DNA of 13,032 nucleotides from Clostridium sp. SCN 57-10 (GTDB lineage: Bacteria; Bacillota; Clostridia; Oscillospirales; Butyricicoccaceae), in the NCBI GenBank assembly GCA_001725215.1, contig MEFT01000021.1, forward strand, positions 8,733 through 21,764, given 5' to 3'. Below the pieces are notes generated by a model. It worked only from the letters and a program-made list of their open reading frames with translations, was not told the DNA's origin and did not search any database. A program made the position numbers and the translations under genes. Of this stretch, positions 7,236 through 13,032 are shown in pieces (position 1 is the stretch's first letter; the number at the start of each line of letters is the position of its first letter).

Positions 7236-7685
7236 TTGCTGGAGACGAATTTTACCAATGTTTACACAAAGTTCAAGCTGCGGCTCTACGCGAAGGTGTT
7301 CAGCCGTTTTGAATCGCGCGAGGCCAGCCTGTCTGCCGTCGAGACATTCTGTGTTGAGGTGATTTATGCGCTCGGCCGCCCGACGATCAACGAGTTCGCG
7401 GCGTTTGCACAGATTTCCGCGCCCAACGCGGTATATAAGATCAACAGCCTCGTCAAGAAGGGGTATGTGCGGCGCGTGCGTTCGCTTGAGGATCGGCGTG
7501 AATTTCACCTTGAGGTGACAAAAAAATATATGGATTACTACGGCATCACCTACGATTATATCCTTGCAGTGATGCAGCGTATCCGCGACCGTTTTCCCCC
7601 CGAGGAGGTCGATCAGTTTGACCACATGCTTCATGTGATCTGGAGCGAGCTGATGCCCGAGGTTGTGCTCAAGGGGGAGGCGTAG
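7236..7685 (+). CDS. MarR-family winged-helix regulator, probably of fatty acid synthesis genes
   Basis: The 149-residue product fits a MarR dimer. It has N-terminal and C-terminal helices for dimerisation and a central winged helix at about residues 35-95. INEFAAFAQISAPNAVYKINSLVKKG is the helix-turn-helix region and RVRSLEDRREFHLEVT is the wing, with the DRR signature at 86-88. I prefer the TTG start at 7236 because AAGGTGG at 7220-7226 lies nine bases upstream and a likely promoter -10 box ends at 7210. An in-frame ATG at 7212 would fall before the predicted transcript start, and a TTG at 7182 lies within the -35 box. FabT, the MarR-type repressor of fab genes in streptococci, is the closest known model, but it sits at the front of its operon and this gene is at the end. 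The ligand and operator are not visible here. Confidence 0.85.
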   Translation: MLETNFTNVYTKFKLRLYAKVFSRFESREASLSAVETFCVEVIYALGRPTINEFAAFAQISAPNAVYKINSLVKKGYVRRVRSLEDRREFHLEVTKKYMDYYGITYDYILAVMQRIRDRFPPEEVDQFDHMLHVIWSELMPEVVLKGEA

Positions 7686-7689
7686 CGTG

Positions 7690-8382
7690 ATGGAGGTTTT
7701 TCGTTACGATGAAGCGGCGCTTTCCCATCTTAAAAAGCGTGACAAGCGCCTTGCGTGGGCGATCGAGCAGATCGGCATGATTGAACGCGAGGTCGACCAC
7801 GATCTGTTTCGCTCGCTCGTCAGCTCGATGATCAGCCAGCAGATTTCCGCGTCGGCCTACCGCACGGTATATGCCCGCTTTGAAGCGCTGTGCGGCGGCG
7901 AGGTGACGCCCGAACGCGTATGCGCCTTGGGCGCAGAAGCCATTCAGCGCTGTGGCATGAGCATGCGCAAGGCACAAAATATTGAAAAGGCAGCTCGGCG
8001 CGTCTGCGAAGGGGAGTTTGATCTCGCGGTACTTCCGTCGCTCGACGATGAGGAAGTGTGCGCTCGCCTGCGCTCGTTTGACGGCATCGGCACATGGACG
8101 GCGGAGATGCTGATGCTGTTTTCCATGGAGCGGCCCGATATCGTCAGCTACGGTGATCTCGCCATCGTGCGCGGTATGCGCATGCTCTATCGGCGCAAAC
8201 AGATTGACAAAGCGGCCTTTGCAAGTTACAGCAAGCGCTATTCACCGTATGGATCGGTTGCCTCGCTCTATCTGTGGGCGATTGCGGGCGGTGCGCTTGA
8301 TTTGCCCGATCCTGCCAAGAACGAAAACGCCTCCGCAAAGGATAAACAACCCAAAACTAATAAAAAAAGCATCGCCCGATAG
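7690..8382 (+). CDS. DNA-3-methyladenine glycosylase II family (AlkA-like, HhH-GPD) protein
   Basis: This 230-residue protein belongs to the helix-hairpin-helix-GPD superfamily of base-excision DNA glycosylases, which remove alkylated bases from DNA. SLVSSMISQQISASAY (42-57) is the typical first helical region. LRSFDGIGTWTAEMLML (127-143) is the DNA-binding hairpin, and Asp156 in VSYGDLAIVRG aligns with the catalytic aspartate of AlkA. It lacks the N-terminal beta domain of the 282-residue E. coli AlkA, as short Firmicutes members do. No FeS-cluster cysteines are seen, which argues against MutY or Nth. The start is ATG 7690 with GGGGGAGG just upstream; GTG 7687 is possible. A lysine-rich tail (about 207-230) ends inside the transcription terminator. 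It follows the regulator by four bases and is probably co-transcribed with it, though no functional link is evident. Confidence 0.9.
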   Translation: MEVFRYDEAALSHLKKRDKRLAWAIEQIGMIEREVDHDLFRSLVSSMISQQISASAYRTVYARFEALCGGEVTPERVCALGAEAIQRCGMSMRKAQNIEKAARRVCEGEFDLAVLPSLDDEEVCARLRSFDGIGTWTAEMLMLFSMERPDIVSYGDLAIVRGMRMLYRRKQIDKAAFASYSKRYSPYGSVASLYLWAIAGGALDLPDPAKNENASAKDKQPKTNKKSIAR

Positions 8383-8396
8383 GGCGATGCTTTTTT
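8362..8396. terminator. Bidirectional rho-independent terminator
   Basis: A perfect nine-base-pair stem (GCATCGCCC at 8369-8377, GGGCGATGC at 8382-8390) closes a GATA loop. It is flanked by seven A on the left (8362-8368) and six T on the right (8391-8396). It can therefore end transcripts from both sides: the regulator-glycosylase unit on the + strand, and the small-protein/ylbJ unit on the - strand, which converge here. The left arm and A-run are also the last codons of the glycosylase gene, whose TAG stop is at 8380-8382. Confidence 0.93.
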
Positions 8397-8409
8397 GAAT
8401 CAGCGGATG

Positions 8410-8616
8410 CTACAGGCAGAATGCCTCGTCCGGCAGAGATTTTTTTAAGGGAGCCGCGGGCGCGGGGCGGCGGCGCAGGGGGTCATAGCGAAAGCGCCGG
8501 CACGAGTGGCGGTGGGGCACAGGCCCTTTTTTACAGCAGAGTACATTGCGGTCGTCAAAATCGCAGGAGTGGCGGCAAAAGGCGCAGATGCGCTCCACGT
8601 TTTTGTCAAACAGCAT
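8410..8616 (-). CDS. Small cysteine-rich protein (possible zinc-binding), function unknown
   Basis: This is a 68-residue protein. Cysteines at 11, 14, 27/28 and 39 form a CxxC...C...C pattern (CAFC near the start, then LCCKKG, then SCRRFRYDPLRRRP), suggesting a small treble-clef or zinc-ribbon-like fold. A further Cys18 and Cys67 are present. A proline-rich, basic tail follows the CRRFRYDPL segment. From memory, similar small proteins with a CxxC, a C-K-K-G-x-V and a C-[RK]-[RK]-F-x-YDPL-[KR]-R pattern occur in clostridia as hypothetical proteins, so I take it as real. The start at 8616 is favoured because AAGGGGG at 8630-8624 on the minus strand lies seven bases upstream; the ATG at 8622 is too close to that site. 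It has its own promoter-like sequence and ends just before the shared terminator. No function is claimed. Confidence 0.75.
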   Translation of the reverse strand: MLFDKNVERICAFCRHSCDFDDRNVLCCKKGPVPHRHSCRRFRYDPLRRRPAPAAPLKKSLPDEAFCL

Positions 8617-8646
8617 AGGCATACCCCCTTTAATCGGTATACGCCC

Positions 8647-8675
8647 ATTATACAACATTTTTCGGCTTGCTACAA
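8647..8675 (-). promoter_or_regulatory. Putative sigma-A-type promoter for the small cysteine-rich gene
   Basis: On the minus strand TATAAT (8652-8647) is a perfect -10 box, and TTGTAG (8675-8670) is a partial -35 with a 17-base spacer. The predicted start near 8640 gives a leader of about 24 bases containing the AAGGGGG site. The -10 overlaps the ylbJ stop codon (8650-8648), so the promoter lies within the end of ylbJ. This suggests the small gene is expressed in vegetative cells rather than only with the sporulation gene upstream. Confidence 0.5.
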
Positions 8676-9784
8676 TACCAAAGTACGCCCAGAACAAGAG
8701 CGTAAAACGCGCAGAGACACAGCGTTGCAAGCAAGTACCCCCGTAGATTGGCCACGGGATAAAAAATCGGAGTGGGTGTGGCAAAATCAAACACGGAAAC
8801 GGCGGCGGGAAACACTGCGGCCATACCCCGGACGATCGCGCAGGAAAACACACCGTGCAGCGCTTTGCCCAGCAGATAGGGCGTGACGGAAAGCCCGCTT
8901 TCTCCGATGAGGTTGAGCACCTGGCAGTGAACCGAAAGGCCGGCCCAGCCGAGCAGCAACGCCGTGCCTGCAAGCCGCAGCACGCCGCCGCACGAAGATG
9001 CGGCAAGGGTGGAAATGCCGCTCGTCACCTCAAGCAAGCCGGAGAGCAGCCCGCTCGCGCTGTCGGACGACAGCCCCGCAAGCGTCAGTGGCCGGGCAAG
9101 CAGCGGAAGAATGCCGGAGGCACCCAGCAGCTCGATGGCGACGGCAAAAAAAATGACAAACGCACACACATTGAGCATCCCCGAGAACGAGGTGGTGACG
9201 GCGGAGGTAAACGCCTCGCGCAGCGGTACGGGTGCGCGCTCGCGCAGTGTCTGGCGTTCGCACGCGCAGTCGCGCCGGAACAGGCGCATGGTAAGCCCGA
9301 CAAGCAGCGACGAAACGACGTGCACGCCGTAGAGCAGAATGCCGATTTTGGGCGAGCCGAGCATCATGGTGCCGACGGCGCCCAGGATGAACGCGGGACC
9401 GGAGTTGTTGCAAAAAGCGAGCAGCCGCTCGGCGTCGCGCCGTGAGCAGGCGCGCTGCTCATAAAGCGAAACGGCGCAGCGTGCGCCGACGGGGTAGCCG
9501 CCAATCAGTCCAAGCAGATAGGCAGAGGCGCACACACCCGGAACGCCGAACAGGCGAGACATGGGCTTTTGCAGCATACGCCCCGCTCGGCTTGCCAGCC
9601 CGGTCTGAACGGTGACCGAAGAAACGACGAAAAACGGAAAGAGCGAGGGGATGAGCACGGTGCCGCACAGGCGTACGGCGTCCGACGCGGCCTGCGCCGT
9701 CTGCTGCGTGAAAAAAACAAGTCCAGCCGCAAAAGCGACAACGGCGAGCGCAAGCAGCCATCGCGATACACGGTGTGAAATCAT
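8648..9784 (-). CDS. ylbJ: Sporulation integral membrane protein YlbJ
   Basis: This 378-residue polytopic membrane protein has a hydrophobic segment at about residues 8-25, several more across 40-165 and 200-325, and a last one at about 349-371. Two nucleoside-transporter gate-like halves are visible. The YlbJ signatures are LIPSLFPFFVVSS (44-56), GGYPVGARCAVSLYEQ (95-110) and AERLLAFCNNSGPAFILG (118-135). LEVTSGISTLA (251-261) marks the second half. In Bacillus subtilis ylbJ is made in the mother cell under sigma-E and is needed for resistant spores; its exact substrate is not established. It is slightly shorter than the roughly 400-residue Bacillus protein. The minus-strand start has GGGAGG at 9797-9792, seven bases before the ATG. 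It is transcribed divergently from yqfC-yqfD. Confidence 0.93.
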   Translation of the reverse strand: MISHRVSRWLLALAVVAFAAGLVFFTQQTAQAASDAVRLCGTVLIPSLFPFFVVSSVTVQTGLASRAGRMLQKPMSRLFGVPGVCASAYLLGLIGGYPVGARCAVSLYEQRACSRRDAERLLAFCNNSGPAFILGAVGTMMLGSPKIGILLYGVHVVSSLLVGLTMRLFRRDCACERQTLRERAPVPLREAFTSAVTTSFSGMLNVCAFVIFFAVAIELLGASGILPLLARPLTLAGLSSDSASGLLSGLLEVTSGISTLAASSCGGVLRLAGTALLLGWAGLSVHCQVLNLIGESGLSVTPYLLGKALHGVFSCAIVRGMAAVFPAAVSVFDFATPTPIFYPVANLRGYLLATLCLCAFYALVLGVLWYCSKPKNVV

Positions 9785-9849
9785 AATCGTGCCTCCCGGT
9801 CATTATATATATGAGAGAAATATATGTTTTGATAAACGGGGGTTATGCC
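9785..9849. promoter_or_regulatory. AT-rich divergent control region between ylbJ and yqfC, possible sigma-E promoters
   Basis: This short region contains a markedly AT-rich core (9801-9836) in otherwise GC-rich DNA. Toward yqfC, GTCATTAT at 9799-9806 and TATATGTT at 9821-9828, 14 bases apart, loosely resemble sigma-E -35 and -10 elements. Toward ylbJ, CATATATA on the minus strand (9813-9806) is a possible -10, but I see no good -35. The heptamer ATATATG occurs twice (9807-9813 and 9820-9826). Sigma-E control is known for these genes in B. subtilis; its use here is inferred. Both ribosome binding sites lie at the edges of the region. Confidence 0.4.
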
Positions 9850-10158
9850 GTGACAAACAAACAGCCGAGGCGCACGCTGCGCGAAATCGTGCGCGATACG
9901 GCGCTCGAGCTCGAACTGCCCGCCTACGTCGTATACGATATGCCGCATATCGAGCTGGACGGCGACCGCCGCATTCTGTTTGAGCGGCATCACGGGATTT
10001 TAGAATACAACGACACGCGCATTTGCATTGCGGCGCGCGACACCGTCGTGTGCATCGACGGCAGCGGTCTTAGGCTGTGCGCGATGAATGCGACGGAGCT
10101 TTCCGTGGCGGGGGAGATTGAATCGATCGTCTTTGAAAAACGAAAAAGCGGGGGATAA
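9850..10158 (+). CDS. yqfC: Sporulation protein YqfC (YabP/YqfC family)
   Basis: This is a 102-residue member of the small YabP/YqfC family. The core reads ELPAYVVYDMPHIELDGD, then RILFERHHGILEYND, then short beta strands rich in I and V ending with AGEIESIVF. This matches the family pattern of a leading D-x-P-x-I, an E-N/R-H-x-G-I-L-x-Y segment and a repeating beta structure. In B. subtilis yqfC lies beside yqfD in the sigma-E regulon. I chose the GTG at 9850 because CGGGGG at 9837-9842 is seven bases upstream. An in-frame ATG at 9811 would add 13 residues but has no ribosome binding site and lies in the AT-rich promoter region. The gene ends one base before yqfD, which points to joint expression. 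Confidence 0.88.
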   Translation: MTNKQPRRTLREIVRDTALELELPAYVVYDMPHIELDGDRRILFERHHGILEYNDTRICIAARDTVVCIDGSGLRLCAMNATELSVAGEIESIVFEKRKSGG

Positions 10159-10159
10159 T

Positions 10160-11365
10160 ATGTACGTCGGTTCACTTTGGGCGCTGCGCGGCACGGTGCG
10201 CATCCGTGTGCGCGGCGCGTCGACCGAGCGGTTTCTCAACGCGTGCGCCCGCGATGAAATCCTGTTTCGCGACGCGGAGCGCACCGGCGCGGACACCATG
10301 CTGATGACGGTCTACGCGCGTGATTTCCGCCGCCTGCGCAGCCACGCGCGGCGCGAATTTTGCGCGGTGCGCGTCGTCAAAAAAAGCGGCGGCCCGTTTC
10401 TCTGGCGGCGCGCAAGGCGTCGCGTCGCGCTGCTGCTATCAGTCGCGCTGTGCGCCGTGCTGCTTATCGTGCTCAGCTCGTATATCTGGACCGTTGAAAT
10501 CACCGGGTGCGAACGCGTGACGGAGCGAGAGATTGCGGCGGCGCTGGCCGAGTTCGGCGTGCGCCCCGGCGCGCCGGTGCGCGGTATCAATCCCGACCGC
10601 ATCCGCCTTGAGGTGCTGACGCTTGACGCGCGTCTTTCCTATTTGACCATTACGGTAAGCGGCACGCATGTCGACGTACTTGTGCACGAGCGGCGTGTTA
10701 CGCCCGAACGGGTTGCCGACGACGTGCCGTGCGATGTGGTGGCTGACAAAACGGGCATCGTGGAAAGCATGCAGGTGCTTGACGGACTGACGACGGTGCG
10801 CGTCGGCTCGGCTGTGCTGCCCGGCGACGTGCTGGTACACGGCGAAATCGTCAGTCAGCAGGGCACGGTGTGGTATACCCACGCGGCGGCCAACATAAGC
10901 CTGCGCACGCGCCATACGCTGCGCTGGTTCGTTCCGCTTGACCGAACGGTGTTCGAACGGACGGGAAAGACCAAAAAAAGATACGCTGTTTCGGCGTTTG
11001 GGCGTACATTCGCGCTGTATAATATTGAAAAAGAACCGTTTTCATGCTATGATACCGTAATAGAGCGCAAGCAGCTCGGCAAAAGCGCCGGGGTGCGCCT
11101 GCCCTTTTATCTGACGGTTGAAACGCTGTATGAAACGCAGCCGCGCGAGGCGGAAATCGATACGAAGGCGCTGGCCGACACGCTGCGTCAGCGTATGCAC
11201 GCATCGCTTGCGCGCACGATCGGCGAACAGGCGCGCATCGTAAAAGAAAATTATGTGTGGAGCGAGGGAGAGGGTCGCCTTTACGGCACGCTGCACGCTG
11301 AATGTATTGAAAGCTGCGGGGTGCAAAAACCCCTTGGAGGAACGAATGACGGAACGAATCATTAA
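10160..11365 (+). CDS. yqfD: Sporulation protein YqfD
   Basis: This 401-residue protein is close in length to B. subtilis YqfD (about 398). It has a basic N-terminal cytoplasmic domain, RRARRR (83-88) followed by a single membrane segment at about 89-109, and a large extracytoplasmic part. The part just after the membrane (VEITGCERVTEREIAAALAEFGV and LSYLTITVSGTHVDVLVHER) resembles the POTRA-like region of FtsQ/DivIB-type proteins. GSAVLPGDVLVHGEI (217-230) is a typical YqfD stretch. It is needed for efficient sporulation in Bacillus, in the mother cell; the biochemical role is unknown. ATG 10160 has GGGGG five bases upstream; the frame is open further upstream but overlaps yqfC there. Its last 20 bases overlap phoH. 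Confidence 0.92.
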   Translation: MYVGSLWALRGTVRIRVRGASTERFLNACARDEILFRDAERTGADTMLMTVYARDFRRLRSHARREFCAVRVVKKSGGPFLWRRARRRVALLLSVALCAVLLIVLSSYIWTVEITGCERVTEREIAAALAEFGVRPGAPVRGINPDRIRLEVLTLDARLSYLTITVSGTHVDVLVHERRVTPERVADDVPCDVVADKTGIVESMQVLDGLTTVRVGSAVLPGDVLVHGEIVSQQGTVWYTHAAANISLRTRHTLRWFVPLDRTVFERTGKTKKRYAVSAFGRTFALYNIEKEPFSCYDTVIERKQLGKSAGVRLPFYLTVETLYETQPREAEIDTKALADTLRQRMHASLARTIGEQARIVKENYVWSEGEGRLYGTLHAECIESCGVQKPLGGTNDGTNH

Positions 11366-12347
11366 CGTGGAGCGCATCGAACAGCTCATCAACCTATTTG
11401 GCGCGCTGGATGAAAACATCAAGCTGCTGGAGAAGGAATACGGCGTTAAAATCATCAACCGCGATACCGAGCTGAAGATCAGCGGCGAGCCGGAAAATGC
11501 GCAGCGCGCCGTTTCGGCCGTCGAAGCGCTTTTGACGCTCGCGGCACGTGGAGAGCAGGTCACGTCGCAGAGCGTGCAGTATGTCATGTCGCTCGTGCGG
11601 GAGGGGCATGAAGACCAGATCGAGCAGATGGGAAAGGGCGTTATCTGCGTTACGGTGCGTGGCAAGCCCATTAAGGCCAAGACGGTCGGCCAGCAGAAAT
11701 ATGTGGACGAAATCGCAAAGCAGACGGTGACGCTCGGCGTCGGCCCTGCGGGCACGGGCAAGACCTATCTTGCCGTGGCGTGCGCCGTCGCCGCCTTTCG
11801 TCGTAAAGAGATCAACCGCATCATTTTAACGCGCCCCGCCGTCGAGGCGGGTGAAAAACTGGGCTTTTTGCCCGGCGATTTGCAGAACAAGGTGGATCCT
11901 TATCTGCGCCCGCTGTATGACGCGATGTTTGACATGATGGGCCCGGAGAGCTATCACCGCTATCTCGAGCGCGGCAACATCGAAATCGCGCCGCTTGCCT
12001 ATATGCGCGGCCGCACGCTTGACGACGCGTTCATCATTCTCGACGAGGCGCAGAATACAACGCCGGAACAGATGAAAATGTTTTTAACGCGCATCGGCTT
12101 CGGCTCCAGGGCGGTCATCACGGGCGACATCACGCAGATCGATCTGCCGGACGGCAAGGTAAGCGGCCTGCGGCAGGTGCTGCAGGTGCTCAAGCACGTC
12201 GAGGGCGTAGGTGTCTGCATGCTTGACCATAAAGACGTCGTGCGCCACGAGCTGGTGGCGCGCATCATCAAGGCCTATGCGAAGTATGACGAAGAGCGTG
12301 TCGTGCATGAGGCGAAGCGAAAGGCGGACAGGCGTGTTAAGAGATAA
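11346..12347 (+). CDS. phoH: PhoH family protein (putative RNA-associated ATPase)
   Basis: This 333-residue protein has an N-terminal domain of about 100 residues and a C-terminal P-loop ATPase domain. Walker A is GPAGTGKT at residues 133-140. LTRPAVEAGEKLGFLPGDLQNK (161-182) is the most diagnostic PhoH stretch, and Walker B is IILDEAQN at 230-237. ITGDITQIDLP (258-268) acts as the sensor-like motif. PhoH/YbeZ proteins are ATPases linked to RNA metabolism and often act with YbeY; the precise role is unsettled. ATG 11346 has GGAGG at 11336-11340. It overlaps yqfD by 20 bases and ybeY by 14 bases, so translation is probably coupled along the operon. Confidence 0.95.
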   Translation: MTERIINVERIEQLINLFGALDENIKLLEKEYGVKIINRDTELKISGEPENAQRAVSAVEALLTLAARGEQVTSQSVQYVMSLVREGHEDQIEQMGKGVICVTVRGKPIKAKTVGQQKYVDEIAKQTVTLGVGPAGTGKTYLAVACAVAAFRRKEINRIILTRPAVEAGEKLGFLPGDLQNKVDPYLRPLYDAMFDMMGPESYHRYLERGNIEIAPLAYMRGRTLDDAFIILDEAQNTTPEQMKMFLTRIGFGSRAVITGDITQIDLPDGKVSGLRQVLQVLKHVEGVGVCMLDHKDVVRHELVARIIKAYAKYDEERVVHEAKRKADRRVKR

Positions 12348-12831
12348 GGTTTGTATCCGCGGCCGGCGTGCGCTGCGCGACCGCGAGGCAGAGCGGCTCA
12401 TCCGCCGCGCCGCCCACGCGGCGCTTGCGGCGCTTGCGCTTCCGTTCGGCGCGCTCGTTGAGGTAACGCTTGTTGACGACGATGAAATCCGCGAGGCCAA
12501 TGCCCGCTTCCGTGCAAAGGACAGGCCGACCGACGTTTTGTCGTTCCCTATGCTTCATTTTTACCGCGGCGCGTATGACGGAAATTTGGCAAGTGAGCGC
12601 GACCCCGAAAGCGGGTTTGTGCCTCTCGGCGATATGCTCATCAACGTCGAGCGCGCACGGGAGCAGGGAGAAGAGCTGGGGCACGGCTTTGCGCGCGAAT
12701 GCGCGTATCTCACCGTGCATTCCGTGCTTCATCTGGCGGGATACGATCATGAGGATGAGGGCGAAGAAAAGCGCGCGATGCGCGCCCGTGAGGAAGAAAT
12801 ACTGCGGCGGCTCGGACTGCCGCGCGTATAA
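12334..12831 (+). CDS. ybeY: Endoribonuclease YbeY (rRNA maturation factor)
   Basis: YbeY is a zinc-dependent single-strand endoribonuclease involved in 16S rRNA 3' end maturation and ribosome quality control. The 165-residue protein has RPTDVLSFPM (64-73), the LGDMLINVE segment (98-106) and the metal site HSVLHLAGYDH with His129, His133 and His139. The family consensus is H-G-x-L-H-L-x-G-Y-D-H, and here Ser replaces the Gly after the first histidine. I chose GTG 12334 because an AAGGCGG site lies six bases upstream and homologues start near this point; the ATG at 12307 would lengthen it by nine residues. It overlaps the phoH end by 14 bases. Confidence 0.94.
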   Translation: MLRDKVCIRGRRALRDREAERLIRRAAHAALAALALPFGALVEVTLVDDDEIREANARFRAKDRPTDVLSFPMLHFYRGAYDGNLASERDPESGFVPLGDMLINVERAREQGEELGHGFARECAYLTVHSVLHLAGYDHEDEGEEKRAMRAREEEILRRLGLPRV

Positions 12832-12882
12832 TTAACGACACAATGGCGGGGGAGTATGCCGCCCGCGATGAAAGGAACAAAT

Positions 12883-13032
12883 ATGAACATTACAAAAGCA
12901 GGAATTTTCTCGGTCGTCGGACGGCCGAACGTCGGCAAAAGCACGCTGGTTAACGCCCTCATCGGGGAAAAGGTGGCCATCGTATCGAACAAACCGCAGA
13001 CGACGCGCACGCGCATCACCGGCGTGCTCAAC
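12883..13032 (+). CDS. era: GTPase Era, 5' end only
   Basis: The first 50 residues are present and the gene runs off the window. The G1 loop GRPNVGKS is at residues 13-20, and VAIVSNKPQTTRTRITGV (31-48) includes the G2 region typical of Era (KPQTTRxRI), which separates it from the related GTPase Der. Era binds the 3' end of 16S rRNA and helps small-subunit assembly, which fits its position after ybeY. ATG 12883 has AAAGGA at 12871-12876, six bases upstream. An in-frame ATG at 12868 would add five residues but lacks a well-spaced site. The 51-base gap after ybeY holds a weak GGCGG/CCGCC inverted repeat and no clear promoter. Confidence 0.95.
   Translation, partial: MNITKAGIFSVVGRPNVGKSTLVNALIGEKVAIVSNKPQTTRTRITGVLN

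Noticed and set aside
6798..7634. Minus-strand open frame of 278 codons opposite fabZ and the MarR gene
   Set aside because: Antisense to two genes with clear family signatures; no start signals or domains of its own.
8667..8676. Decamer TTGCTACAAT identical to the one at 7201-7210
   Set aside because: A shared operator was considered, but the copies lie in different orientations relative to the nearby genes, have no palindromic structure, and the match can be explained by promoter-like AT-rich sequence.
8855..9445. Plus-strand open frame of 196 codons opposite ylbJ
   Set aside because: Its composition (Gly, Arg, Ala, Gln rich) and lack of motifs mark it as a complement of the hydrophobic ylbJ coding strand.
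9811..9849. ATG start at 9811 for yqfC
   Set aside because: It has no ribosome binding site and lies inside the AT-rich promoter region; GTG 9850 has a well-placed CGGGGG site and fits the family's N-terminus.
12827..12832. TATAAT overlapping the ybeY stop as a possible era promoter
   Set aside because: No acceptable -35 hexamer lies 16-18 bases upstream, where the DNA is very GC-rich.
12843..12953. Small out-of-frame open frame starting in the ybeY-era gap and overlapping era
   Set aside because: It runs into the conserved P-loop region of era in another frame and has no family resemblance, so it is most likely chance.

Overview
The window looks like chromosomal DNA from a GC-rich, endospore-forming member of the Firmicutes (Clostridia-like). 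The reasons are a type II fatty acid operon using FabK as enoyl-ACP reductase, a MarR-type regulator at its end, strong AGGAGG-type ribosome binding sites, the sporulation-only families YlbJ, YqfC and YqfD, and a phoH-ybeY-era block. No tRNA, rRNA, CRISPR array, insertion sequence or phage gene was seen. Base composition and codon use look even throughout, so there is no sign of recent transfer.

Region 1 (1-7179, + strand) is a fatty acid synthesis operon: accD (3' end only), accA, fabH, fabK, a second FabK/nitronate-monooxygenase-like flavoprotein with a C-terminal cysteine cluster, fabD, fabG, fabF and fabZ. AccA/AccD make malonyl-CoA, FabD loads malonyl onto ACP, FabH starts the chain, FabF elongates it, and FabG, FabZ and FabK carry out the reduce-dehydrate-reduce steps. 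Genes are packed with ATGA overlaps or gaps of 1-18 bases. No acpP lies inside the cluster.

Region 2 (7180-8396, + strand) holds a MarR-family regulator, with a good sigma-A-type promoter of its own between fabZ and the regulator, and then a short AlkA-like DNA glycosylase. A strong bidirectional hairpin terminator begins inside the last codons of the glycosylase gene and closes the transcription unit.

Region 3 (8410-9784, - strand) holds ylbJ (sporulation membrane protein) followed by a 68-residue cysteine-rich small protein with its own promoter overlapping the ylbJ stop codon. Both converge on the terminator at 8362-8396.

Region 4 (9785-13032) starts with an AT-rich divergent control region and runs on the + strand through yqfC, yqfD, phoH, ybeY and the 5' end of era. 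The yqfD/phoH and phoH/ybeY pairs overlap. These genes link mother-cell sporulation functions with RNA and ribosome maturation.

Nearly everything here belongs to recognised families. The least explained items are the cysteine-cluster FabK paralogue at 2806-3852 and the small cysteine-rich protein at 8410-8616. I found no convincing wholly new multi-gene system.
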